Under the pieces are notes generated by a model that made no database searches, was not told the origin of the DNA, and was given only the letters and a program-made list of their open reading frames with translations. Shown one piece after another: positions 1-7,161 of a stretch of DNA of 19,078 nt (its first letter is position 1; every line of letters starts with the position of its first letter). The position numbers and the translations under genes were made by a program. Where the stretch lies: contig RFPR01000023.1 of the NCBI GenBank assembly GCA_009928265.1, positions 1-19,078 on the forward strand, given 5' to 3'. Source of the stretch: Pseudomonadota bacterium. Its GTDB lineage: Bacteria; Verrucomicrobiota; Verrucomicrobiia; Chthoniobacterales; UBA6821.

Positions 1-1
1 C

Positions 2-1450
2 TACTCAGAGGTGCTCCCCGCCCAGACGAAGCTCGATTCGCGGCTGGCCGACGGTCTCCAGTTAAATATCCCGATTATTTCTTCCGACATGGACACGGTG
101 ACCGAGTCCCGGATGGCGATCGCCATGGCGCTCAACGGCGGCCTGGGGCTGATCCATTACAACATGCCTGAGAGCGAGCAACTCAAGCAGGTCAGCCGTG
201 TGAAATACCACGTCCAGGGGCTTATTCAGGATCCGATCAAGGTCTCCCCCGATCTCTGCATCGCGGATGTGCTCGATCTCATCGAAGAGAAGAAATTCGG
301 ATTCAGTACCTTCCCCGTCGTCGACGCACAGGGAAAACTCGTCGGTCTGCTTTCGGGCCATGTGGTCAAGCCCCGCTATGCAGCGAAGACGGTTTCCGAG
401 GCACTCACTCCCCGCGCCCAGGTCCACACTGTCACAAGGAGGGAACTGGGCAACGATCCCATCGCCTTGGCCGACAAGTTCTTCACAGAGCATGTCGGTA
501 TCCACAAGCTACTTGTCGTGGATGACGAGGATCGACTTCACGGTCTGATCACTATGAGTGATGTGGAGAAGATCACGCAGGAACGGAAGGCCCAGTTCAA
601 GCCCGCCCGTGACTCCCAGTTCCGCTTACTTTGCGGAGCGGCGGTCTCCGCAACTCGTAATGCTTTCGGTGAACTCGACCGTGAGCGCATCCTTGGCCAT
701 GTTGGGGCCCTCGTTGACAGAGGCCTTGATGTCGTTGCTGTTTCTACCGCCCACGGACATACGAAGGGAGTCGGTGATACGGTCCGGATGCTCCGTGACG
801 CGTTTCCCAAGCTGCCGATCATCGCCGGTAATGTGACGAGTGCTGCAGGGGTCGAATTCCTCGCCGACAGTGGTGCCAGTGTGATCAAGATCGGACAGGG
901 ACCGGGTTCGATCTGCACGACCCGCATCGTCGCCGGCGTCGGCATCCCTCAGATGACGGCCCTGCATGTCTGTTCGAAGGCTGCGGCGGAAAAGAAGGTT
1001 TCCATCCTCGCCGACGGCGGTATCACCAAGTCCGGTGACATCGTGAAGGCGTTGACCTTATCTCATGGCGTGATCTGCGGTGGCATTCTGGCCGGATGCA
1101 CCGAGTCCCCCGGCGAGGTGATCGAGATCGGCGGCAAGCTGTACAAGCAGTACCGCGGCATGGGTAGCCTCGCTGCCATGAAGGCGGGTAGTGCCGCCCG
1201 TTATGGTCACGAGAAATCCGACACCACTCGCAAGGTGGCTGCGGAGGGAATCGAGGCGCTCAAGGAGGAGTCGGGCCCGCTAGACCGCGTGCTAGCCAGC
1301 CTCATTGGAGGAATCCAGAGCGGAATGGGATACCTTGGCGCCGCAGATCTTTCCGAACTCCGAGCGAAGGCCCGCTACATCCGCGTCAGCCCCGCAGGTC
1401 AGCGCGAGGCGGCTCCTCACGACGTGGTGGAGCTCAAGACACGGAATTGA
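2..1450 (+). CDS. guaB: IMP dehydrogenase, 5'-truncated by window edge
   Basis: Oxidises IMP to XMP with NAD+, the committed step of GMP synthesis in the cytoplasm. The frame is open to the window edge (codons reading Y-S-E-V-L-P-A), matching the region about 20 residues into GuaB, so the true start lies upstream and the GTG at 11 is an internal Val codon. Counting from that GTG: a tandem CBS (Bateman) domain at about 75-190, the catalytic-Cys loop GPGSICTTR (Cys302), the IMP-phosphate segment ADGGI, the flap YRGMGSLAAM followed by the Arg-Tyr dyad (ARYGH), and the family tail SPAGQREAAPHDV. Oddities: the usual Asp of the D-[ST]-[AS]-H-G-H segment is Ser245 (VSTAHGH), the common EGxEGxVPYKG segment is replaced (EGIEALKEESG), and GGILAGCTES recalls GMP reductase. 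The C-terminal tail and CBS pair favour IMPDH over GMP reductase. The stop overlaps a possible TTG start for kup. Confidence 0.93.
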   Translation, partial: YSEVLPAQTKLDSRLADGLQLNIPIISSDMDTVTESRMAIAMALNGGLGLIHYNMPESEQLKQVSRVKYHVQGLIQDPIKVSPDLCIADVLDLIEEKKFGFSTFPVVDAQGKLVGLLSGHVVKPRYAAKTVSEALTPRAQVHTVTRRELGNDPIALADKFFTEHVGIHKLLVVDDEDRLHGLITMSDVEKITQERKAQFKPARDSQFRLLCGAAVSATRNAFGELDRERILGHVGALVDRGLDVVAVSTAHGHTKGVGDTVRMLRDAFPKLPIIAGNVTSAAGVEFLADSGASVIKIGQGPGSICTTRIVAGVGIPQMTALHVCSKAAAEKKVSILADGGITKSGDIVKALTLSHGVICGGILAGCTESPGEVIEIGGKLYKQYRGMGSLAAMKAGSAARYGHEKSDTTRKVAAEGIEALKEESGPLDRVLASLIGGIQSGMGYLGAADLSELRAKARYIRVSPAGQREAAPHDVVELKTRN

Positions 1451-1524
1451 CCATCGGTCCTCTTGATCCCGGTACCACTTTCCTAAAAAACCGGGTCGGA
1501 ACCGGTCCTCATCCTCATTCCTCT

Positions 1525-3393
1525 TTGAGCACACCTTTCAAAAAATCCCCCTCCCTACTCTGGTTGGCCGCACTGGGTGTGGTCTTCGGGGATATCGGGA
1601 CCAGTCCGCTGTACGCCCTCCAGACGGCTGTCAGTTTGACAGGGGCATCGCAAGCCGTGGCTGTTGCCTCATTGATTATCTGGACCGTGATTCTAGTTGT
1701 GAGCGTGAAGTACGCTTACATCATGATGAAGCAGGACTACAAGGGTCAGGGAGGTGTCTTTGCCCTATTCGCCCTGCTCAAGAAATCGCGTGCCGGGAAA
1801 CCCATCGGATTCGGGCTCATTGCTGTTGTGGCTTTCGGCGCCTCCCTCCTGTTGGGAGATGGAACATTGACGCCGGCGATCTCGGTGCTCAGCGCCGTCG
1901 AGGGGATCGTGACGATCCATCCCAGTCTTGCCGTTTATGCCCCGTCGGCCGCTATTGCCATACTGATCCTGCTTTTTGTGATCCAGCGTTTCGGCACGGG
2001 AAAACTCGGCAATGTTTTCGGGCCGGTGATGCTCCTCTGGTTCCTGAGCATCGCCCTTCTGGGTGCGCTTCAAATCGCACACCATCCTTCGGTGCTTCGG
2101 GCGCTTGACCCTCACCTTGGGATTGCGCTGCTTGCCCGATCTGGTTGGCACGGGTTTGTCATCATGGGTGCAGTGGCACTTGCCGTAACGGGCGCGGAGG
2201 CCCTCTACGCGGATCTGGCCAATTTTGGAAAACGTCCGATTCTCACGGCGTGGTACGGGATAGCTTGTCCGGCGCTTCTTCTGAACTACTTGGGTCAGGC
2301 GGCATATCTCGACAGCAATCCCTCCGCCATCTCGAACTCGGGACTCTTTTTCCTGCTCTGCCCAATGTTTTTGAGAGTGCCGCTTGTTGTGCTGGCCACC
2401 GTGGCCACCGTGATCGCATCTCAGGCCCTCATCACCGCAGTCTTCACCCTCTGCCGTCAGGCCCGCTCCCTAGATCTCTTTCCCCCATTTCTTACCCGGC
2501 ACACCAACTCCAAGGTGCGCGATCAGATCTACATCCCCACGATCAACTTCCTTCTCGGGCTTGCCTGCGTCCTGCTGATTGCCTTCTTCCAGACGGGTGC
2601 TTCTCTGGCCAACGCCTATGGGGTTTCCGTGACCGGGGCGATGGCGGTCACCTCCATCCTCTGGTCCGCCGTGATGTTTTCCCGTGGGGGAGAATCCCGA
2701 TGGAAGACCGTCCTGACGCTTTGCGGGTTGCTTTCTCTTGATCTGATCCTGTTCTCCTCCTGCATGACCAAATTCTTCGCCGGAGGATACATCCCGTTCC
2801 TCTTTGCCCTTGCCGTCATGATCCTGATGTTTACTTGGAACCGAGGCCGCAAGCTGATCTGCGAGGCAATGAAGGAGGAAATCTCCCCCGAGGAACTCGG
2901 AAAATTGCTGACCCGTTCAGATTACCCACGAGTTCCGGGAACAAGGGTCTACCTAACTCGCGAGAGGACGCCGGAACATTCTGTCGCCTCGGTCCTTGAA
3001 TTCCAGCGCAGGACCAAATCGGTTGCAGAGAATATCGTGATCCTGATGCTTCCCTCCACGTGGGCGGACCCCAACCAGGTCATCGGTGATCCCTTGGTGA
3101 AGCGGCACGATGGGGGACTGTGGGAAATTTCTGTTCCGCACGGCTACATGGTGGATGCCGATGCCCCGGCCAGTCTCCAGTCCGCATCACGTGTAAGCAA
3201 CGGGCTCTTTACCTACGACCCGAATGATACCTTCTATATCTTCCCCAAGGAGTTGCCTTCCCCCGAAGCTGGGAAGATGCCCGTTTGGCAGAAACGGCTC
3301 TTCTCATTCCTCGTTAGGAACGTGGTTCTCCCGGATACGTTCCGCATCCCTGCTGACCAACTGATTGTGTACTTTGCCTACGTAAAGGCTTAG
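1525..3393 (+). CDS. kup: Kup-family potassium uptake permease
   Basis: Inner-membrane K+ transporter of the KUP/HAK/KT family, probably a K+/H+ symporter. The N-terminal signature GVVFGDIGTSPLYAL, the TGAEALYADLANFGKRPI segment, the LLNYLGQAA motif and GGYIPF are all family hallmarks. About twelve hydrophobic helices fill the first two thirds, followed by a soluble C-terminal domain of about 170 residues ending FRIPADQLIVYFAYVKA. The frame is open from a TTG at 1447, which overlaps the guaB stop, but I prefer the TTG at 1525: it gives MSTPFKKSPSLLWLAALGVV, which aligns with the usual Kup N-terminus and gives 622 residues, the length of E. coli Kup. Neither start has a convincing Shine-Dalgarno. 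The short gap and common strand suggest co-transcription with guaB. It converges on the DHS-like gene 17 bp downstream, with no clear terminator between them. Confidence 0.93.
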   Translation: MSTPFKKSPSLLWLAALGVVFGDIGTSPLYALQTAVSLTGASQAVAVASLIIWTVILVVSVKYAYIMMKQDYKGQGGVFALFALLKKSRAGKPIGFGLIAVVAFGASLLLGDGTLTPAISVLSAVEGIVTIHPSLAVYAPSAAIAILILLFVIQRFGTGKLGNVFGPVMLLWFLSIALLGALQIAHHPSVLRALDPHLGIALLARSGWHGFVIMGAVALAVTGAEALYADLANFGKRPILTAWYGIACPALLLNYLGQAAYLDSNPSAISNSGLFFLLCPMFLRVPLVVLATVATVIASQALITAVFTLCRQARSLDLFPPFLTRHTNSKVRDQIYIPTINFLLGLACVLLIAFFQTGASLANAYGVSVTGAMAVTSILWSAVMFSRGGESRWKTVLTLCGLLSLDLILFSSCMTKFFAGGYIPFLFALAVMILMFTWNRGRKLICEAMKEEISPEELGKLLTRSDYPRVPGTRVYLTRERTPEHSVASVLEFQRRTKSVAENIVILMLPSTWADPNQVIGDPLVKRHDGGLWEISVPHGYMVDADAPASLQSASRVSNGLFTYDPNDTFYIFPKELPSPEAGKMPVWQKRLFSFLVRNVVLPDTFRIPADQLIVYFAYVKA

Positions 3394-3410
3394 CGCAATC
3401 GGAGGATTGG

Positions 3411-4430
3411 TTACCAACCAAGGATCAGGGCGAAGACCAACGGCGCGACGATTGAGGCGTCGGACTCGATGATATGCTTCGGTGTATTAATGCCGAGCTT
3501 GCCCCAAGTAATTTTTTCATTGGGCACTGCGCCGGAGTAACTGCCGTAGCTCGTGGTCGAGTCGCTAATCTGGCAAAAGTAGCCCCAGAGAGGAACCTCG
3601 GGACGCTGAAGATCCTGGTGGAGCATTGGAACCACGCAGATCGGAAAATCGCCTGCGATGCCGCCGCCGATTTGGAAGAACCCGATCGAGCCATCCGGTG
3701 AAGTGGCATGGCGGCCGGTTCCCGCACTCGCGGTGAGGGGCTTGGCGGACTTGGTGTACCAGTCGGCGAGGGCCATCATGTACTCGATGCCGGTGCGGAC
3801 CGTATGGACGTTCTTCACATCGCCGGTGATCACGTGGCCGGCATACATGTTGCCGAGGGTCGAGTCCTCCCAACCGGGAACGAACATCGGGAGATTCTTC
3901 TTCGCGGCCTCCATGAGCCAGCTGTTCTTGGGATCGATTTGATACTCTAGCTTCCCGCCGAGCAGAATCCGGTACATGAACTCGTGGGGGAAGAGCCTCT
4001 CACCCCTCTTATCAGCGGCTTCCCATTCAGCCAGAACAGCCGCCTCGATCCTGCGCATGGCCTCCATCTCGGGGATACAGGTGTCGGTCACACGATTCAT
4101 GTGGCGCTCTAGCAGGGCCACCTCGTCCGCGCCAGTCAGGTCGCGGTAGTTGGGCACCCGCTCGTAGTAGTTGTGGGCCACAAGATTGAAGACATCCTCC
4201 TCCAAATTAGCTCCGGTACAGCAGATCGCATGGACCTTGTCCTGACGGATCATCTCGGCAAGAGAGAGGCCGATTTCCGCAGTACTCATCGCGCCGGCAA
4301 TGGTCAGGAACATCGATCCACCCTTCTGGAGATGGGCTGTGTAGCTGTGGGCTGCATCCTTCAGCGCCGCGGCGTTGAAGTGACGGTAGTGATGCTCGAT
4401 GAAGTTGGAGATGGGGCCGGGTGTGGACAT
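3411..4430 (-). CDS. Deoxyhypusine-synthase-family protein
   Basis: A 339-residue member of the deoxyhypusine synthase (DHS) fold family, NAD-dependent enzymes that move the aminobutyl group of spermidine. Supporting motifs: TGANLEED (72-79) matches the NAD-site segment of DHS, EDSTLGNM (188-195) the D-x-S-L-G region, and GSYSGAVPNEKITWGK (296-311) the active-site segment, with Lys311 at the position of the lysine that forms the covalent imine in eukaryotic DHS. The stretch GGGIAGDF (255-262) aligns with eukaryotic GGGVVKHH, so the catalytic histidine there is missing. Bacteria have no eIF5A, so the substrate is probably a free amine (homospermidine or another polyamine); that is inference. 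The start is the ATG at 4428-4430, with no visible Shine-Dalgarno. A 7-bp-period repeat lies just upstream. It appears monocistronic, converging with kup. Family confidence is high; true substrate unknown. Confidence 0.88.
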   Translation of the reverse strand: MSTPGPISNFIEHHYRHFNAAALKDAAHSYTAHLQKGGSMFLTIAGAMSTAEIGLSLAEMIRQDKVHAICCTGANLEEDVFNLVAHNYYERVPNYRDLTGADEVALLERHMNRVTDTCIPEMEAMRRIEAAVLAEWEAADKRGERLFPHEFMYRILLGGKLEYQIDPKNSWLMEAAKKNLPMFVPGWEDSTLGNMYAGHVITGDVKNVHTVRTGIEYMMALADWYTKSAKPLTASAGTGRHATSPDGSIGFFQIGGGIAGDFPICVVPMLHQDLQRPEVPLWGYFCQISDSTTSYGSYSGAVPNEKITWGKLGINTPKHIIESDASIVAPLVFALILGW

Positions 4431-4438
4431 GAAAAAAC

Positions 4439-4466
4439 GTGGAAAGTGAAAAGTTAAAAGTCGAAA
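4439..4466. repeat. Degenerate heptamer array (GTNNAAA type)
   Basis: Four consecutive 7-bp units read GTGGAAA, GTGAAAA, GTTAAAA and GTCGAAA without a break in phase. The array lies 8 bp upstream of the DHS-like start codon, so it would fall in that gene's leader or promoter. It resembles the short tandemly repeated heptamers known from filamentous cyanobacteria, but the link is by analogy only. Confidence 0.6.
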
Positions 4467-4498
4467 GGCATCAAAAGCAATCAGTACCCGAAAAAGAA

Positions 4499-4525
4499 AG
4501 GCCGCACCGGATACCGGTGCGGCCT
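4499..4525 (-). terminator. Rho-independent terminator of the entericidin-like gene
   Basis: A perfect 12-bp GC-rich stem (arms 4499-4510 and 4514-4525) with a 3-nt loop. Read on the minus strand it is followed by TTCTTTTT. It starts 20 bp after the stop codon of the lipoprotein gene. On the plus strand the downstream tract is purine-rich, so it should act on the minus strand only. Confidence 0.85.
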
Positions 4526-4545
4526 AGAGAAAAATCCTGACCTGA

Positions 4546-4698
4546 TCAGTTCTCGATCTTGTGCTCCACAGTGGAGGCAGCCTTGCTGATGCCGCGGCCT
4601 GTGGCATTGACATCCTGACCAACACCCTTGACGGTGTTACAGGCTGAGAGCGAGGTGGCGACGATAATGAGTGAGAGGATGGAGAGGAGGTATTTCAT
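4546..4698 (-). CDS. Entericidin-like small lipoprotein
   Basis: A 50-residue protein starting MKYLLSILSLIIVATSLSAC. It has a hydrophobic signal peptide ending in a lipobox (L-S-A-C, Cys20), then a short soluble part NTVKGVGQDVNATGRGISKA followed by ASTVEHKIEN. The CNTVKGVGQDV...G..I..AA pattern is that of the entericidin EcnA/EcnB family, whose E. coli founders form a small antidote/toxin lipoprotein pair; most members are of unknown role and sit in the envelope. The frame stays open to 4785, but the ATG at 4696-4698 puts the signal peptide at the N-terminus and is preferred. A TTGACA hexamer on the minus strand near 4735 could be a -35 element, without a good -10. It ends in a strong terminator and stands alone, with no second entericidin beside it. 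Confidence 0.82.
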   Translation of the reverse strand: MKYLLSILSLIIVATSLSACNTVKGVGQDVNATGRGISKAASTVEHKIEN

Positions 4699-5037
4699 AG
4701 GTCGAAAGATGACCCAAAAATATTTACCGTTGTCAAAGGCTTTCCTGCCTTTCCTCATGAGGTATTTAACCCTCCTTACTGTCATTCTTGCTTCCTTTAG
4801 TGCGTATCCTGGAGCACTACCTTTCTTTTTTAGGGGGTCCTGATCCTCTGAATAGTGCCAAATTTGATGGAGCCCCCTATGACTGGGTTTTCAGCGTTCT
4901 GTTGTCTTATAGAAAATGATTCAACACATCAATTTTTGAGGAGAGTGATGTTTCGGAGCATGGAGTTTAATAGACCTCTGTAAACCCAAAAGAATCAATC
5001 ATTGACTGAAAATATGTTTTTATGAATAAACATATTT
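4699..5037. other. AT-rich intergenic region between the lipoprotein gene and vapB
   Basis: 339 bp without a supported gene, clearly richer in A+T than its surroundings. Its left part should hold the minus-strand lipoprotein promoter and its right end holds the vapBC promoter/operator. A hairpin lies at 4831-4879 (left arm TAGGGGGTCC, right arm GGAGCCCCCTA, one bulged G, 28-nt loop), with no T-run following it. No ORF with coding character was found. It may be a junction where the vapBC module entered. Confidence 0.5.
5002..5037 (+). promoter_or_regulatory. vapBC promoter and palindromic operator
   Basis: A perfect 10-bp inverted repeat, AAATATGTTT (5010-5019) and AAACATATTT (5028-5037), is separated by 8 bp and ends directly before the vapB ATG at 5038. 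TTGACT at 5002-5007 lies 17 bp upstream of AATAAA (5025-5030), a plausible sigma-70-type -35/-10 pair. Such a palindrome over the -10 is the expected binding site for the VapB antitoxin or the VapBC complex, which usually autorepress. The spacing would put the transcript start at or next to the ATG, and no Shine-Dalgarno precedes vapB, so the mRNA may be leaderless. Confidence 0.65.
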
Positions 5038-5259
5038 ATGAGAACTACATTGGATCTTCAGGATGAGCTTCTTACAGAGATTAAGATTCTGGCTGCTCAC
5101 GAGCGAGTTACTCTGAAAGAACTGATTGCGGAGTTACTACGTGCAGGAATCAGGTCGCGTCAGCAACCTGTCCGGCAGTCCGTCTTGCCGCCCCCTTATC
5201 CTCTCGGAGTCTGGATGGATCGTGGTATGCTTAAGCAACTGATCAAGGAGGGGCGATGA
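5038..5259 (+). CDS. vapB: VapB-type antitoxin
   Basis: A 73-residue protein with an N-terminal ribbon-helix-helix-like DNA-binding segment (MRTTLDLQDELLTEIKILAA) followed by a helix (TLKELIAELLRAGIR), then a proline-rich linker and a C-terminal toxin-binding tail (PPYPLGVWMDRGMLKQLI). The MRTTLDLdDeLL start is characteristic of VapB antitoxins that neutralise PIN-domain toxins and repress their own operon. Its last four bases ATGA overlap the vapC start, the usual coupled arrangement. The start codon directly abuts a 10-bp inverted repeat and has no Shine-Dalgarno, in contrast to vapC, which has a strong one inside vapB. Confidence 0.85.
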   Translation: MRTTLDLQDELLTEIKILAAHERVTLKELIAELLRAGIRSRQQPVRQSVLPPPYPLGVWMDRGMLKQLIKEGR

Positions 5260-5660
5260 TTGTCGTAGATGCTACCGTGGTGCCCTTCCTGTTCCTTGAA
5301 GGGGAAATGACTCAGGCAGTTAGGGATCTCCATGCCCTTGATCCGGGGTGGGTGACTCCTCCCATCCTCAATCATGAAATTCTGCACCTGCTGTCCAAGT
5401 TGGGTGTTGCCGAGGGCCATGAACCAATGGAAAGGCTTTGGCGCGAGATCCGGGGCGTGCTCAGTGCCGGCCAACAGGTGCCCGACCCAGTTCGCTCCCT
5501 TCGGTTGGGAATTGAGTACGGGTTGAGTGGCTTTGAGGCCCAGTATCTCTGTCTTGCGGAATCGCTGCATCTCCCTCTGATCACCGAGGATGTAAGATTG
5601 AGGGAGCTCTTTCCAAAGCGTGCATTCGGGGTGGTGAATTACTTGCGGTTCAAAGACTAG
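5256..5660 (+). CDS. vapC: VapC-type PIN-domain ribonuclease toxin
   Basis: A 134-residue PIN-domain protein, expected to be a Mg2+-dependent RNase that blocks translation when freed from VapB. The acidic residues are in the usual order: Asp5 in MIVVDATV, Glu41 in ILNHEILHLL, then GFEAQYLCLAESLHLPLITED, where Glu94 stands in place of the common Asp of the Y-D-A-x-Y motif and Glu111/Asp112 supply the last acidic position. It starts at ATG 5256, overlapping the vapB stop, with a good Shine-Dalgarno (AAGGAGG, from 5245) a few bases upstream. Length is typical of VapC. It is cut off from xylA by a shared terminator region. Family confidence is high; RNA target unknown. Confidence 0.87.
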   Translation: MIVVDATVVPFLFLEGEMTQAVRDLHALDPGWVTPPILNHEILHLLSKLGVAEGHEPMERLWREIRGVLSAGQQVPDPVRSLRLGIEYGLSGFEAQYLCLAESLHLPLITEDVRLRELFPKRAFGVVNYLRFKD

Positions 5661-5687
5661 GGCCGATTGTTGCGTTGCCGGCACAAA

Positions 5688-5715
5688 AAAGCCCCGGTCA
5701 CGAGACCGGGGCTTT
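5688..5715 (-). terminator. Terminator of xylA, between convergent vapC and xylA
   Basis: A perfect 12-bp stem (5688-5699 and 5704-5715) with loop ACGA. The minus-strand reading runs into a T tract (the complement of the A run at 5685-5690), 23 bp beyond the xylA stop. On the plus strand only a short CTTT follows, so it may serve vapC weakly. Confidence 0.85.
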
Positions 5716-5738
5716 GGAGTTTCGGACTGATCGGGTGC

Positions 5739-7055
5739 TTAGATCAGTTCGTTGACGATGTTCTCAATGAGCTCCTGACGGCCGCTGGTGTGCTGAATCG
5801 GGTCGGGATGGCTGAGGGCATGCTTCTCAAGGCTCGAGAAACTGGCTTTGCCGGCTTCGACTTCGGCCCCGATGCCACTGTCCCAAGAGGAGTAGCGGTT
5901 CTTGACGATCTCGGCGATGCGTCCGTCCTTGCGGATTGAAGCGGCGATCTTGAGTCCGCGGGCGAAGGCATCCATGCCCCCGATGTGAGCGTAGAAGAGG
6001 TCGATCGACTCGAAGCTCTCGCGGCGCACTTTGGCATCGAAATTCATGCCGCCGGTGGTGAGGCCACCCATCTTCATCACGCCGAGCATTATCTGGGTGG
6101 TAAGGTAGAGGTTGGTCGGGAACTGGTCGGTGTCCCAGCCGATGAGTTCGTTGCCAGTGTTCGCATCGATGGAGCCGAGTGCGTTGGCGCCGAGGCAGAC
6201 CTCGATCTCATGAGCCATGGTGTGGCCGGCGAGGGTGGCGTGGTTGGTCTCAAGGTTCATCTTGAAATGATCCTGGAGTCCGTATTCACGAAGGAAGTTG
6301 AGGCAAGCGGCCGTATCGCTGTCGTACTGGTGGGTGGTGGGTTCCTTCGGCTTGGGCTCGATGTAGAACTGGCCGGTGAAGCCGATCTCCTTCTTGTAGT
6401 CGACGGCCATGTGGAGGAAGTGAGCGAGGTGATCGAGTTCACGCTTCATATCGGTGTTCCAGAGGGTGGAGTAGCCCTCGCGGCCTCCCCAGAAGGTGTA
6501 GCCTTCACCCCCGAGTTCATGGGTAACTTCGATGGCCTTCTTCACCTGGGCTGCGGCGTAGGCGTAGACATCGGCATTTGGGCTTGTGGCGGCGCCGTGG
6601 AGGAAGCGGGGATTTGCAAAAAGGCAGGCTGTGCCCCAGAGGAGCTTGATGCCGGTGCGCTGCTGTTCCTCCTTGAGGACCGCCACGACGGCATCGAGGT
6701 TTTTGTTGCTCTCCGCAAGGGTCTTTCCCTCCGGGGCGACGTCGCGGTCATGGAAGGCGTAGTAAGGGGCGCCGAGCTTCTGGGTGAACTCAAAGGCATA
6801 GCGGACACGGTTCTTAGCGTTCTCGACGGAATCGGTGCCGTCATCCCAAGGACGGATGGCCGTGCCGGCTCCGAAGGGATCGGAGAGGGAGTTGCGGAAG
6901 GTGTGCCAGTAGACGACGGAGAATCGGAGCCAATCCTTCATCGACTTCCCTTCGACGAGTTCGGAGGGATCGTAGTGTTTGAAGGCGAGGGGATTCTTTG
7001 AGGAAGGGCCCTCGAAGGGAATGGATTTGATGTCGGGGAATGCTTGGTTGCTCAT
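5739..7055 (-). CDS. xylA: Xylose isomerase
   Basis: Interconverts D-xylose and D-xylulose (also D-glucose and D-fructose) with two divalent metals in the cytoplasm. The whole family pattern is visible: NPLAFKHYDPSELVEG near the N-terminus, the catalytic-His segment AFHDRDVAPEG, FWGGREGYSTLWNTD, the metal-site IEPKPKEPTTHQYDSD, NLETNHATLAGH, SIDANTGNELIGWDTDQFPT and GGMNFDAKVRRES. Its length of about 438 residues is that of the longer (class II) xylose isomerases. I chose the ATG at 7053-7055 (MSNQAFPDIKSIPFEG); an ATG four codons upstream (7065-7067) is also possible and neither has a clear Shine-Dalgarno. No xylulokinase or sugar transporter gene adjoins it, so it stands apart from a xylose operon. 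It is divergent from the HAD gene and closed by its own terminator. Confidence 0.97.
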   Translation of the reverse strand: MSNQAFPDIKSIPFEGPSSKNPLAFKHYDPSELVEGKSMKDWLRFSVVYWHTFRNSLSDPFGAGTAIRPWDDGTDSVENAKNRVRYAFEFTQKLGAPYYAFHDRDVAPEGKTLAESNKNLDAVVAVLKEEQQRTGIKLLWGTACLFANPRFLHGAATSPNADVYAYAAAQVKKAIEVTHELGGEGYTFWGGREGYSTLWNTDMKRELDHLAHFLHMAVDYKKEIGFTGQFYIEPKPKEPTTHQYDSDTAACLNFLREYGLQDHFKMNLETNHATLAGHTMAHEIEVCLGANALGSIDANTGNELIGWDTDQFPTNLYLTTQIMLGVMKMGGLTTGGMNFDAKVRRESFESIDLFYAHIGGMDAFARGLKIAASIRKDGRIAEIVKNRYSSWDSGIGAEVEAGKASFSSLEKHALSHPDPIQHTSGRQELIENIVNELI

Positions 7056-7161
7056 CCGAAGCGACATCAAAACGGAATGTGGAACTCCAAGTGAAGATCA
7101 AAAGCATCGGAGGGTCTTTTTTCTCGTTCCGAATCGAAAGGTCGGCCATCATTGAACACTT

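Noticed and set aside
4699..4785. N-terminal extension of the entericidin-like frame
   Set aside because: It would place 29 mostly charged residues before the signal peptide; the ATG at 4696-4698 gives the normal lipoprotein layout.
5985..7001. Long plus-strand open frame (338 codons) opposite xylA
   Set aside because: It is the antisense shadow of a clearly conserved xylose isomerase; the composition (Val/Gly/Glu-rich, no domain pattern) follows from the codon bias of xylA.
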